Shown one piece after another: positions 9,111 to 18,216 of a DNA stretch of 64,000 bases. The position numbers and the translations under genes were made by a program. The notes below the pieces were generated by a model. The model ran no database searches. It was not told where the DNA came from and saw only the letters and a list, made by a program, of their open reading frames with translations. Within the stretch, counting starts at the first letter, position 1; every line of letters starts with the position of its first letter. Location of the stretch: assembly GCA_937943045.1 (NCBI GenBank), contig CALEBN010000041.1:44394-108393 (forward strand), read 5' to 3'. The stretch is from an uncultured Collinsella sp. Its GTDB lineage: Bacteria; Actinomycetota; Coriobacteriia; Coriobacteriales; Coriobacteriaceae.

Positions 9111-10400
9111 CTACTTGCGCAGCGGCTTGGGCAGCGGAATGCCAGCGGCGATAACGGCGGCGATGATCATGCAGACGATGCCCTTGAGCGGAAAGCACAT
9201 AAGCAGCAGGCCCACAACCATGACAGGCTGGCGCATGACCGCACCCATCGTCGATGCCGTGCAGACGGCGACGCAAAAGACCGGATCTGCGCCGGTGAGG
9301 ATGGCAAGGCCATAGCCCAGGCTTACGCCTGAGAAGATAACGGGGAAGAAGTGACCGCCGCGCCAACCAAGGTTGATGAGGGCGGGGGTCAGCATGGCCT
9401 TGACCAGACCGGTCGCGATAAGCACGCCAGCGGGAATGGTCAGGTAGGTTTCCATGAGCACGTCGGCCTGAGTCTCGCCGGCAAACATGGTGTAGGGCAG
9501 GACCGTGCCGCAGATGGCGAGCGCCAGACCGGCTAGCATGGCCTTGACGACAGGACGCTCCCCTATTGCATGGGCAAGCGCCTCGCTGGCGTGCTCGGAG
9601 ACAAAGTACAGCCAGCCGCAGATTGTTCCGATCAGCGACAGAGGAATGAGCCAGGTAAGCTCCAGGTTGCCCACCTCGGCGGCCTCGAACCTGGGCATGC
9701 CCATGCCGCCGCCCATGAGCTGGCCGAGCAGCAGGTAGGTGCCCAGGCCGCCGGCAATCGCAATGCCGTAGACCACCGTCTTCTGTGCCTTGGGCAGCTT
9801 GATCGTGATCTCGTCGGACGCAGAGCCCTCGTCGCCGTCGGCGCTACCGGCAAGCGGTGCCACAAAGCCAAAGACGGGCGCGGTAAAGAGCGCCGTCAGG
9901 GCAGCCTGGGTACCCAGCAGCGTGAGCTCCCTAAACTCGGCGCCAAAGCGACGCATGCGGTCGCCGACCCAGCTGCACAGACCCGCGATAACGCCGGTCA
10001 GGCCGGCCTCCGGTCCAATACTTCCGCCAAACAGCAGCGGCAGCAATGCCGCGAGCGAAAGCTTGCCCAGGTTGTCGTACGGGTAGCACCCGTCTTGCTT
10101 AACCTTAGCCATCACCTGGTTGAGGCCGTCGGTCTTGGTGCCCGTAAGCTTTTCGTACAGACCGATCAGCAGGCCGCCCAGCAGGCAGACAAAAAACGGG
10201 TACGGCAAAAAGCCGAACGGGCCGCTCGCGAGCTCGGGCGACGCCGCGCCCAGCATGTGCGGAATCTCGGTCCACAGATAGTCGATACCGTGCTCCATCG
10301 CAAAGAAGAACAGCCAGACTGCGGCACCTGCGAACGCACCGGTCACGGCAACGCTCATTAAAAACAGCGCGCGGTTTTTGGGTTTGGCAAGGCTATCCAT
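9111..10400 (-). CDS. ClC family voltage-gated-type chloride channel/antiporter homologue
   Basis: A 429-residue polytopic protein. FGGSIGPEAG lines up with the ClC GREGP region at helix N-terminus F, the following LTLLGTQAALTALFTAPVFGF matches the helix G-H segment, and GGHFFPVIFSG matches the GxFxP anion-pathway motif. At the place of the gating glutamate of E. coli ClC (GREGP) this protein has Ile, with the acidic residue three positions later. Coupling of Cl- to H+ is therefore uncertain. About ten hydrophobic helices are visible. The gene stands alone on the minus strand, with a GGAGG-like site (CGGGAGG) before the ATG. Confidence 0.85.
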   Translation of the reverse strand: MDSLAKPKNRALFLMSVAVTGAFAGAAVWLFFFAMEHGIDYLWTEIPHMLGAASPELASGPFGFLPYPFFVCLLGGLLIGLYEKLTGTKTDGLNQVMAKVKQDGCYPYDNLGKLSLAALLPLLFGGSIGPEAGLTGVIAGLCSWVGDRMRRFGAEFRELTLLGTQAALTALFTAPVFGFVAPLAGSADGDEGSASDEITIKLPKAQKTVVYGIAIAGGLGTYLLLGQLMGGGMGMPRFEAAEVGNLELTWLIPLSLIGTICGWLYFVSEHASEALAHAIGERPVVKAMLAGLALAICGTVLPYTMFAGETQADVLMETYLTIPAGVLIATGLVKAMLTPALINLGWRGGHFFPVIFSGVSLGYGLAILTGADPVFCVAVCTASTMGAVMRQPVMVVGLLLMCFPLKGIVCMIIAAVIAAGIPLPKPLRK

Positions 10401-10525
10401 CGGGTCCTCCCGCGGTCAAAGTCGACATAGATACGTTTTATTGTAGAGCGAGCGTTGCCCAGACAAGCCAACCATCCGCGCTGCAAACGGCACCATTGGG
10501 AGTCATAGCGGAACAGGCTCAAGAC

Positions 10526-11065
10526 TTATCCGTTAATAATCGAGGCAATCTCGCGCAAATCGTCGGCAAAGTAGATGCCTTGTTGGCGCTGCGGACTCGA
10601 CAATGCCTTTTCGATCATGTGCCCGAGCAGGGCTTTGAGGTCGTTGTAGTACCCACCCAGGTTGTACAGAATGCACGGAGCACTCAGGTGCCCCAACGAT
10701 ACCGCGGACATAACCTCGGCAATCTCCTCGAGCGTGCCCGTCCCACCGGGAAAGGCGATGAACGCATCACCGAGCTCGATCATCTTGGCTTTGCGCTCGG
10801 CCATGTCACTTGTAACGATAAGGTCGTCGATGCCCTCGTGCTGGAACTCCGCCTCGATAAAAAAGCTCGGCTCAACGCCCGTCACGTGTCCGCCTGCCCC
10901 GAGCACGCTATCGGCAAGCGCGCCCATCAGGCCCGATTTGGACCCGCCGTATACCAGCGCGTGCCCGTTGGAGCCAATCCAGTTGCCCAGTTCTTGCACC
11001 GCAGGCAGAAATGCTGGGTCGTTACCAACGCTGGCGCCCAGATACACGGTGATATTCATATTCAA
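10526..11065 (-). CDS. LOG family protein (TIGR00730, Rossmann-fold nucleotide hydrolase)
   Basis: A 179-residue LOG-family protein. It has the diagnostic PGGTGTLEE motif near residue 105 and an upstream YGGSKSGLMGALAD segment. Family members hydrolyse nucleoside 5'-monophosphates at the N-glycosidic bond (cytokinin-activating phosphoribohydrolases in plants and some bacteria); the bacterial role is often nucleotide salvage and is not known here. The start is either Met1 or Met3. It is followed on the same strand, 30 bases upstream, by the potassium channel gene, which would be transcribed first if they share a promoter. Confidence 0.88.
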   Translation of the reverse strand: MNMNITVYLGASVGNDPAFLPAVQELGNWIGSNGHALVYGGSKSGLMGALADSVLGAGGHVTGVEPSFFIEAEFQHEGIDDLIVTSDMAERKAKMIELGDAFIAFPGGTGTLEEIAEVMSAVSLGHLSAPCILYNLGGYYNDLKALLGHMIEKALSSPQRQQGIYFADDLREIASIING

Positions 11066-11095
11066 TCCCCCTCGTCGTGACGCACGGCGCCCGCT

Positions 11096-11521
11096 CTAGC
11101 GTTGGCGGCGGCGATATTCGCGCACACGGCGCGACAGGTCGGCGAGCTCGTCACGATCAAGCTCTTCCAAATGCTCAAGATCGTCCATAAAGCGCGCCAT
11201 GGTGTCCTTTTGGCGCAGCTTAATGAGCGTATTGCAGTAGTTCACCGCCACACCCGTGAGCATGGCGATGTAGAAGATGCTGATGACGCTCAGGACGACG
11301 GTAATAGCGCGGGCGACCGGCGTTTCGGCCGGGATATCGCCAAAGCCGATGGTCGAGACCGTCTCAAAGCTAAACCAGAGACCATCGCCAAACGTGAGGG
11401 TCGTGGGCTCGGACAGCCAGACAGCCGTTGAGCACAGCAGATAGAAGATAAGAAACAGGCCCGTGATGCGCGCAAAGCCAGCCTGGCGTAACACGTCGGC
11501 AAGCGTCCTGAGCTTTTTCAT
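11096..11521 (-). CDS. two-helix potassium channel family protein
   Basis: A 141-residue ion channel subunit with two transmembrane helices (ITGLFLIFYLLCSTAVWL and AITVVLSVISIFYIAMLTGVAVNY) flanking a pore loop with the K+ selectivity filter TIGFGD (about residues 73-78). A charged cytoplasmic C-terminus (EHLEELDRDELADLSRRVREY) is probably coiled. I start at the ATG at 11521, which has GAAAGGG 5-6 bases upstream; the 21-residue upstream extension lacks a ribosome site. It resembles KcsA-like or MthK-pore-like channels without a gating domain. Confidence 0.88.
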   Translation of the reverse strand: MKKLRTLADVLRQAGFARITGLFLIFYLLCSTAVWLSEPTTLTFGDGLWFSFETVSTIGFGDIPAETPVARAITVVLSVISIFYIAMLTGVAVNYCNTLIKLRQKDTMARFMDDLEHLEELDRDELADLSRRVREYRRRQR

Positions 11522-11593
11522 CGCGACCCTTTCCACGGACAACCAATCACGTTCGCTCGGTATTGTCCCACGCCTCCCCCGCAAACGGAACTA

Positions 11594-11645
11594 GTCATTG
11601 GGGACGTTCTTAAATGACTAGTCGTTTAAGAACGTCCCCAATGAC
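11594..11645. repeat. dispersed palindrome, family R (perfect copy)
   Basis: Two perfect 21-bp arms (GTCATTGGGGACGTTCTTAAA and its complement) flank a 10-base loop TGACTAGTCG, itself palindromic at its centre. Related copies lie at 18578 (one good arm), 18914 (degenerate) and 19675. It is between the divergent potassium channel and sensor kinase genes. Confidence 0.9.
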
Positions 11646-11683
11646 CACCAGCTGCCGACTGGGCAGGCTGAGCTGGTATCCTT

Positions 11684-14521
11684 ATGCGGTATTGTCTCGA
11701 TTCGTTAGGATTGCACGTGAGAGCTTCCGCTGTCCTTCGTTCAGTTATATGTCGCACCCTGGCCGTCGCGCTTGCTGCGTTCGCCGTACTGAGCGCCGTC
11801 ATACCCGCCCCCGCCTTTGCCGCCGAATCCGATCAGCAGGTCAAGACGGTCCGCGTTGGTTGGCTCGTCAACAACGAGGGCTTCCAGGACGGCACCCCCG
11901 GCGAGCGTCTCTCGGGATGGGGCTACGAGTACCTCCAGACCCTATCGTACTACACGCCCGGTTGGCGGTACGAATACGTCTCTGGCACCTTCACCGAGCT
12001 TATGGACATGCTCGAGGCGGGCGAAATCGACCTCATGCCCAACATCTCCTACTCCGAGGAACGCGCCCAAAAGCTGCTCTTTTCCTCGAACCCCGAGGGC
12101 ACCGAGCGCTACTACATCTACGCCAGGCCCGACCGTGACGACCTCGCAAAGGGTGACCCTCAAGCACTCCAAGGTCTCACTATCGGCTACAACCCTGGCG
12201 TTATGCAAACCTTCGTTGGCCAGCAGTGGCTCGCCAACGAGGGAGTCACCTGCACATACAGGGAGTATGACGGAGGATCCGATCTCTTTGATGCGCTCGC
12301 AAACGACGAAGTCGATGCCGTCATCATGAACGACACGACCTCGTCGCCCAGTGCCTCCCCCATGTTCTACATCGGCTCGAGCGACTACTATTTTGCCGTT
12401 CCCAAAAGCCGCCCCGACCTGATGAACGACATCAATGCTGCCATGACGGCAATCGCCCGCGTCAACCCACGCTATAACGACGAAGTCAAATCTAACTACT
12501 CGACCCAAAACAGCGGTTCATCATCGCTCAACGGCCCCGAACGTTCCTGGCTCAAAGCAAATGACAACACCATCACACTCGGCTACATTACGGGCAAACT
12601 CCCCTACTGCAACGAAGACGAAGACGGCAAAATGGAAGGCTCGCTCGCATCGCTTGCGACAACGTTGCACGATAAATTTGGCATTACGGTCAAAACCGTC
12701 ACCTTTGATAGCTACAAGATGATGTCAAAGGCCCTGTCAAAGGGAAGCATAGACGTTGCGCTGCCGGTATACCGAGATTACTGGTTTGCCGAGCAAATAG
12801 GCGTTGTGCAGTCGGTATCGTTGGGGACCATGTCCCTCACCGCCATCCACACCGGCAGCAACCTGAACAAAGACCTCCAGAACATCGCCTGTACCAAATC
12901 ATCGTTTATCAACAAAAATGCACTTGAAAGTCTGTTCCCCACAGCGACCGTAACTGAATACCAATCCGACGATGAAGTGTTCGACGCCCTCAGGAAGGGA
13001 ACGGCGCACTGCATCGTCGCTCCCAGTTCACGCGTAAAAACCATTGGCGACCGTTACGATCTCGAGGACTGCGAGACGGTCGAGCTCCCTGACACCTGTG
13101 AGCTCTCGTGCTGGATTTCGCGCGGAAAGCCCGAGCTGCTGGGAATCATCAACAAGGGCATCATCAATGCCGGAGAATCGCTCTCCGCAAGCAATTTCTC
13201 CTCCACGTCGTACACGGCCCAGGAATCCAACGCGCTTCAATTCCTTTATCGCAACCGCACCGCCATTGCAGCCACCCTCATCGGTATGTTGTCGGTCGGC
13301 ATCGTCCTGCTCATCTGGGCGCTCGTGCGCGCTCGAACCGAGCGCAAAAAAGCCGATGCCGCCAACGCCGCTAAGACGGCATTCCTCACGCGCATGAGCC
13401 ACGACATCCGCACGCCGCTCAACGGCATCCTGGGCCTTATCGAGATCGAGGAATTGAAGGAAGGCGATATGCAAGTCGCCCGCGAGAGCCGTGCCAAGGC
13501 GCGCGTTGCCGCCAATCACCTGCTTTCGCTGATCAACGACATCCTCGAGATGGGCAAAATCGAAGACCGCAAGCTAACACTGGAACATGCGCCTTTTAAC
13601 CTCAAAAAGCTCTGTGACGATACGCTGGTGCTGTGCAAGCTCCGCGCATCCGATAACGGCATCACAATGCAGGACAATAGTCTGCCGTACGCCACGGGAC
13701 CATACATGATCGGCAGTCCCACCCATATCCGACAGATTATGATCAACCTGTTAAACAACAGCATTAAGTACAACAAGCACGGCGGCTCCGTCACCTTTAG
13801 CTCAAAGACCAAACCACTCGATAACGGGCGCGCGCTCTTTTGCTTTAGCGTTCCGGATACCGGCATTGGCATGGCTCCCGAGTTTTTAAAGCATATCTAT
13901 GAGCCGTTTGCACAAGAAGGTGACAATGCGCGCAGCAAGTTCCAAGGAACCGGCATGGGCATGCCAATCGTCAAGTCGCTTATTGAACTGATGGGCGGTA
14001 CGATTGAGATTTCGAGTGAGGTTGACGTGGGAAGTACGTTCAACGTCCAGATTCCGCTCGATATCGACAAGAACCCTCAGACGCGGGCAGATACGGTCGA
14101 GAGGGCGCTCGACTGCTCGCTCGCCGACATGAACGTGCTGCTCGCCGAAGACAACGAATTGAATGCCGAGATTGCCCAGGCGCTGCTCGAAAGCGAAGGC
14201 ATTGTCGTAACTCGCGCCGCCGATGGCAACGAAGCGGTCGACCTATACGTTGGCCGTCCCGCCGGCAGCTTCGATGCGATTCTGATGGACATCATGATGC
14301 CGGGAATGGATGGTTACGAGGCGACCCGCGCGATTCGTCTGAGCGAGAAGATCGATGCAGCCGATATCCCCATCATCGCGCTCACCGCCAATGCCTTTGC
14401 CGAGGACGCCAAGGCGGCACACGACGCCGGTATGAACGCCCATCTGTCCAAACCGCTCGACTTTAACAAGCTCAAAAACATGCTCGCCCGCATCAAGAAA
14501 AACGGATCCGTTTCGCTATAG
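11684..14521 (+). CDS. hybrid sensor histidine kinase/response regulator with two periplasmic-binding sensor domains
   Basis: A 945-residue EvgS/BvgS-like protein. A signal peptide ends around AFA-AES (residue 46). Two solute-binding-type (SBP_bac_3) modules follow, at about 54-280 and 296-510. A transmembrane helix lies near 527-548 and a HisKA domain carries the phospho-acceptor His573 (MSHDIRTPLNG). The HATPase domain shows NLLNNSIKYNK and GTGMGMPIVKSL. A receiver domain ends the protein, with Asp869 in LMDIMMPGMDG. There is no HPt domain or output domain, so the phosphate must pass to separate proteins. The signal probably is an extracellular small molecule. The start at 11684 has no strong ribosome site and is uncertain. 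Confidence 0.9.
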   Translation: MRYCLDSLGLHVRASAVLRSVICRTLAVALAAFAVLSAVIPAPAFAAESDQQVKTVRVGWLVNNEGFQDGTPGERLSGWGYEYLQTLSYYTPGWRYEYVSGTFTELMDMLEAGEIDLMPNISYSEERAQKLLFSSNPEGTERYYIYARPDRDDLAKGDPQALQGLTIGYNPGVMQTFVGQQWLANEGVTCTYREYDGGSDLFDALANDEVDAVIMNDTTSSPSASPMFYIGSSDYYFAVPKSRPDLMNDINAAMTAIARVNPRYNDEVKSNYSTQNSGSSSLNGPERSWLKANDNTITLGYITGKLPYCNEDEDGKMEGSLASLATTLHDKFGITVKTVTFDSYKMMSKALSKGSIDVALPVYRDYWFAEQIGVVQSVSLGTMSLTAIHTGSNLNKDLQNIACTKSSFINKNALESLFPTATVTEYQSDDEVFDALRKGTAHCIVAPSSRVKTIGDRYDLEDCETVELPDTCELSCWISRGKPELLGIINKGIINAGESLSASNFSSTSYTAQESNALQFLYRNRTAIAATLIGMLSVGIVLLIWALVRARTERKKADAANAAKTAFLTRMSHDIRTPLNGILGLIEIEELKEGDMQVARESRAKARVAANHLLSLINDILEMGKIEDRKLTLEHAPFNLKKLCDDTLVLCKLRASDNGITMQDNSLPYATGPYMIGSPTHIRQIMINLLNNSIKYNKHGGSVTFSSKTKPLDNGRALFCFSVPDTGIGMAPEFLKHIYEPFAQEGDNARSKFQGTGMGMPIVKSLIELMGGTIEISSEVDVGSTFNVQIPLDIDKNPQTRADTVERALDCSLADMNVLLAEDNELNAEIAQALLESEGIVVTRAADGNEAVDLYVGRPAGSFDAILMDIMMPGMDGYEATRAIRLSEKIDAADIPIIALTANAFAEDAKAAHDAGMNAHLSKPLDFNKLKNMLARIKKNGSVSL

Positions 14522-14561
14522 TTTTTGCAGCAACCACGCACGACCAGAAAGGAAGCCAACG

Positions 14562-15041
14562 ATGTTTAGGCCCTTACGTCGAAAGAAGCGCGCCATCACC
14601 GACGAAGAAGCGCGCGAACTGCTCGCTACCTGCAAGCGCGGCGTCTTTGCCGTCAACGGCGACGATGGCTACCCGTACGCCATTCCCGTCAACTACTTCT
14701 TTGACGCCGAGCACGACAAGATTTATTTCCATGGCGCCAAGGCCGGCCACAAGGTCGACGCACTCAAGCGCGATGACAAGGTCTGCTTTACCGTTTACGG
14801 CAACGAGTGGTACCAGGACGGTGACTGGGCTCCCTACGTTATGAGTACCGTGGTCTTTGGCCGCTGTCGCCTGGCGAATGACACCCCCGCTTTTATCGAA
14901 GATAAAGTTCGCCAGCTCGCGCTTAAGTACTACCCTTCTGCCGAAGAAGTCGAAGAGGAAATCGCCAAGGACATTAAGGGCGTCCAGCTCTACGAGATTA
15001 CAATTGAACATCTTTGCGGCAAGCAGATTCAAGAAAAGTAA
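14562..15041 (+). CDS. pyridoxamine 5'-phosphate oxidase family protein, NimA-like
   Basis: A 159-residue split-barrel flavoprotein of the NimA/Pyridox_ox_2 type. The N-terminus (ITDEEARELLATCKRGVFAV) and NGDDGYPYAIPVNYFFD followed by IYFHGAKAGHKVDALK are characteristic. Relatives reduce nitroimidazoles or bind FMN/haem; the physiological substrate here is unknown. AGAAAGGA lies upstream of the ATG. It begins 40 bases after the sensor kinase stop on the same strand and may be co-transcribed, but no functional link is evident. A hairpin follows at 15089. Confidence 0.88.
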   Translation: MFRPLRRKKRAITDEEARELLATCKRGVFAVNGDDGYPYAIPVNYFFDAEHDKIYFHGAKAGHKVDALKRDDKVCFTVYGNEWYQDGDWAPYVMSTVVFGRCRLANDTPAFIEDKVRQLALKYYPSAEEVEEEIAKDIKGVQLYEITIEHLCGKQIQEK

Positions 15042-15088
15042 GCCTCTCAGCAGGTCTGCGCCCAATGGTTACAGATGCCTTACCACAC

Positions 15089-15120
15089 GGGGCCTTCTAG
15101 CCAACTTGGCAGAAGGCCCC
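15089..15120. terminator. probable bidirectional terminator hairpin
   Basis: A perfect 10-bp stem (GGGGCCTTCT / AGAAGGCCCC) with a 12-base loop lies between the convergent NimA-like and PatB-like genes. Neither side has a clear U tract, so the call rests on position and stem strength. Confidence 0.55.
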
Positions 15121-15135
15121 ACATGCAGCGCACGC

Positions 15136-16350
15136 TTACCGTGCATTAAAAACGTAGCGGTCCAGGCGGTCGCACGCTTCCCTCACGCGCGAAAGCGGCA
15201 GCGCCAGATTCACGCGAATGTGGCAGGGCCCGTGGAACGGGCGGCCGTCCTGATACCCCACGCCCACGCGCGCCCCCTCGTCGAGCAACCACTGAATATC
15301 GCGGCCATGCTCGCGGCACCACTCGGTGCAGTCCAGAAACACCATGTACGTGCCCTGCGGACGTGAAAACGCGACGCCCTTCCAGTGCTTTTCTGCATAC
15401 GTGCAGAAGTACTCGATATTGCCGGCAAGTACCTGGTTGAGCTCGTCCACCCACTCGTAGCCCTGCGGCTGATAGGCACCGATAAGCGCATGCATGGAGA
15501 GGACATTCATCTCGTTGTAGTGAGTCTTGTCGGACACGGCGCACATGCGGTCACGCAGCGTCTCGTTGTAGACAATGTGGTAGCTGCCGACCAGGCCCGC
15601 CAGGTTGAACGTCTTGCTGGGCGCGTAGAGGGCAACCGTACGCATGCGGGCATCCTCGCTCACCGACTGCGTCGGGATATGCTTGTGCCCCGGCAGGATG
15701 ATATCGGACCAAATCTCGTCCGAGATCACCACGCAATCGTGCTGGCGATAGATGTCCATGGCGCGCTCGATCTCGTCGCGCTCCCATACGCGGCCGCAGG
15801 GATTGTGCGGCGAGCAGAACACCGCGGCATGGATGTGGTTTTGGGCGAGCTTGTGCTCCATGTCCTCAAAGTCCATACGCCACACGCCTTGATCGTCGAG
15901 CTTAAGCGGGCTGTGGACAATACGATAGCCCGCGGCTTCGATGGATTTGGTAAAGCCGATGTAGGTGGGGCTATGGACCAGCACCGCATCGCCCGGCTGG
16001 ACATACGCGCGCAACGTCGACACGACACCGCCCAGCACGCCGTTTTCGTAGCCGATATGTTCAGGGCGCAGGCCCTCGACGCCATTGCGGCGGCTCTGCC
16101 ATTCGATGATGCGGTCGAAGTACTCGGCGCGCGGGTTAAAGTAGCCAAACATGGGATGCTGAGCGCGCTGAATGATGTGCTCCTGGACCGTGGGCACCGT
16201 GGCAAAATTCATGTCGGCCACCCACATGGGAATGCGGTCGAAGCCCTCGTCGGGTGCGTTCGGAGCCATACCGGGGATCTCGCCCCAGGAGTCAACGGCG
16301 ATGGAGTCCATGCCGTGGCGGTCGATAAGCGAGCTAAAGTCGTATTTCAT
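15136..16350 (-). CDS. PLP-dependent aminotransferase, MalY/PatB type (probable C-S lyase)
   Basis: A 404-residue fold-type I PLP enzyme. Lys246 in APSKTFNLAGL should bind PLP, with NPCGRVW and the ISDEIW segment (SDEIWSDI) giving the cofactor-holding Asn and Asp. The N-terminal RHGMDSIAVDSWG and FDRIPMWVADMNF segments are the PatB/MalY signature. Such enzymes usually cleave cystathionine or cysteine conjugates to pyruvate, ammonia and a thiol, and some are moonlighting regulators. It is a single gene with an upstream 100-base region. The choice between lyase and aminotransferase activity is by family only. Confidence 0.9.
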   Translation of the reverse strand: MKYDFSSLIDRHGMDSIAVDSWGEIPGMAPNAPDEGFDRIPMWVADMNFATVPTVQEHIIQRAQHPMFGYFNPRAEYFDRIIEWQSRRNGVEGLRPEHIGYENGVLGGVVSTLRAYVQPGDAVLVHSPTYIGFTKSIEAAGYRIVHSPLKLDDQGVWRMDFEDMEHKLAQNHIHAAVFCSPHNPCGRVWERDEIERAMDIYRQHDCVVISDEIWSDIILPGHKHIPTQSVSEDARMRTVALYAPSKTFNLAGLVGSYHIVYNETLRDRMCAVSDKTHYNEMNVLSMHALIGAYQPQGYEWVDELNQVLAGNIEYFCTYAEKHWKGVAFSRPQGTYMVFLDCTEWCREHGRDIQWLLDEGARVGVGYQDGRPFHGPCHIRVNLALPLSRVREACDRLDRYVFNAR

Positions 16351-16458
16351 GCTGAACTCCCGTGCAAAGTTGATTGTTTTGGTAGGCGTTATTGTCCACC
16401 AGCGTGGGCGGTTTTGGAGCGGGGTTAGGCGTTGTTTTTGACGGATACGGACGGATGG

Positions 16459-17205
16459 TTAGTCCCGCGCGTCGTTGATGGCGGTTACCGTCAACCTGGC
16501 GCCGTCGACCGTAAACGATATATCAAGCCCGGCGTAAGCCAAATGGTAAACGCGGTTTGGCTCGTGCTTGCTGCCCGCGCGGCGCGGATCTTGGCGAAGG
16601 ACCTCGACCAAACCAGGGAGCTTTGCGGGCGGGACCATATCCTGCAGCGCTTGTGGGAACTCGACGTCGAGCTCTTGCCACGGAGTACCCTCAATCCAGC
16701 CGCCCGTCGCATCTGGGTGACAGTCGGCAAATGGAATATAGGGCTTAATGTCGTAGATGGGCGTGCCGTCACGCAGGTCGGCCCCCAGCACATGGATGAT
16801 GGGACCATTGTCGGTGAGCTCGACGCGATCGAGCTTGACGCAGGTAAGACCGATGGGATTAGGGCGAAACGGACTGCGCGTGGCAAACACGCCCACGCGC
16901 TTGGCTCCACCCAACCGCGGCGGGCGCACGGTTTTCGACCATTTTGCGTTGGTGCCGGACCTGTCCTGCGTCTTGGCATCGGCAGCTATGTCCTTAGCCG
17001 TGCCGCCGGGCGTTCCGTTTTCGAAGCGCCACAGCAGCCATAGGTGAGAGAAGGAGTCCAGACCCTCGACCGCCGCACTGGAGGCAAATTCCGGCTCAAA
17101 CACGATGCGTCCCTGCAGATGGGGCGCCAAAAAGCTGTTGCGCGGAATGCCAAACTTCTGCGGCAGATCGGTATGTATGTGTGCAATAGGTTCCATGCCG
17201 GTCAT
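16459..17205 (-). CDS. trmO: tRNA (N6-threonylcarbamoyladenosine37-N6)-methyltransferase TrmO
   Basis: A 248-residue TrmO (YaeB/TsaA domain) protein, which uses S-adenosylmethionine to methylate t6A37 in threonine tRNAs. Diagnostic segments are EGLDSFSHLWLLWRF, the VRPPRLGG motif, VGVFATRSPFRPNPIGL, and YDIKPYIPFAD; the C-terminal domain has LRQDPRRAG. Length is close to the E. coli protein (235). Two candidate starts, 17205 (MTGMEPI) and 17196 (MEPI), both lack a good ribosome site; I report the longer. It is divergent from the XRE-TipAS regulator gene at 17338. Confidence 0.92.
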   Translation of the reverse strand: MTGMEPIAHIHTDLPQKFGIPRNSFLAPHLQGRIVFEPEFASSAAVEGLDSFSHLWLLWRFENGTPGGTAKDIAADAKTQDRSGTNAKWSKTVRPPRLGGAKRVGVFATRSPFRPNPIGLTCVKLDRVELTDNGPIIHVLGADLRDGTPIYDIKPYIPFADCHPDATGGWIEGTPWQELDVEFPQALQDMVPPAKLPGLVEVLRQDPRRAGSKHEPNRVYHLAYAGLDISFTVDGARLTVTAINDARD

Positions 17206-17337
17206 TGTACGGCATGGAGGTGTGGGGCGTTGCGCGCAATTCTTCGCCGCGGTTCCCCGTCGTGCAACCAACGGTTGCTTGGAAGGGCACCTGCTGCCGC
17301 GTATGCTTAAGCCATCAACCAGCAGAAAGGAACCGCT

Positions 17338-18165
17338 ATGGCCTTTGCAGAAAAGCTCATTGCTGTCCGTCGCGTCCATCACCTTACCCAGGAGCAGCTC
17401 GCCACCAAGCTCTTCGTCACACGCCAAGCCGTCAGCCGTTGGGAACGCGGCGAGGTCACACCGGGCATCGACATGATGAAGCTCATCGCCGCCGTGACCG
17501 GCGAGCCCCTGTCTCATCTGCTCGAAATGCCCGAGCGCTATTGCCAGAGCTGCGGCATGATACTCACGCCCGACGACTGCGGCACCGACGCCACGGGCGC
17601 CACGACCGACCATTACTGCAAGTGGTGCTACGACCACGGTAAGTACACCTACGACACCACCATGGAGGCGATGATTGAAGATTGTGCCCCGCGGCTGGCA
17701 CAAAACACCGGTATGTCGCTCGACGAAGCCGTCTCGCTCATGGGAGCCGTGCTGCCACAGCTGGAGCGCTGGCACACCGTGCAGGAAAACGAGGAGCGCT
17801 ACGGTGCCGAGGCGCGGTCGCGCTATGGCGATGAGGCTATCGATGCAGCAAACGAAACGTTACTGGACATGAATCCTCAGACATGGAACGACATGAAGGA
17901 ACTTGAACGCGCTATTCTGGGTCAGCTCTCGATTGCCATGGGCGACGGCGATGCGGATGGAAGCGAGGCTCGCAAGCTCGTCGCGATGCATCACCGCTGG
18001 ATAGCTCTCAACTGGGGCAGCGAGCCCCAAGACGAGGCCTATCTGGGGCTCGCCCACGGCTACCTCGCCGATCAGCGCTTTATCGACTACTACGACAAGC
18101 CATGCGGCACCGGAGCCACGGCGTTTCTAGTTCAGGCCATCGAGTCGTCGTTGACGCGCGCATAG
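17338..18165 (+). CDS. XRE-family helix-turn-helix, zinc ribbon and TipAS-like fusion regulator
   Basis: A 275-residue three-part protein. Residues 5-60 are an XRE helix-turn-helix (LTQEQLATKLFVTRQAVSRWERG). Cys69, Cys72, Cys94 and Cys97 form a zinc ribbon of the CxxCG...YCxxC type. Residues 105-275 resemble the TipAS drug-binding domain that in Streptomyces is fused to a MerR head: WHTVQENEERYG, HRWIALNW and GLAHGYLADQRFIDYYD align in order with TipAS helices. It is plausible that it senses a peptide-like or aromatic ligand and controls its own promoter or the adjacent glutaredoxin gene (inference). A GAAAGGA site precedes the ATG. Confidence 0.88.
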   Translation: MAFAEKLIAVRRVHHLTQEQLATKLFVTRQAVSRWERGEVTPGIDMMKLIAAVTGEPLSHLLEMPERYCQSCGMILTPDDCGTDATGATTDHYCKWCYDHGKYTYDTTMEAMIEDCAPRLAQNTGMSLDEAVSLMGAVLPQLERWHTVQENEERYGAEARSRYGDEAIDAANETLLDMNPQTWNDMKELERAILGQLSIAMGDGDADGSEARKLVAMHHRWIALNWGSEPQDEAYLGLAHGYLADQRFIDYYDKPCGTGATAFLVQAIESSLTRA

Positions 18166-18216
18166 ACCGCGGCGGCTTTGGGTATTTCAATCAAAACCTC
18201 AACCGATTGGAGACCC

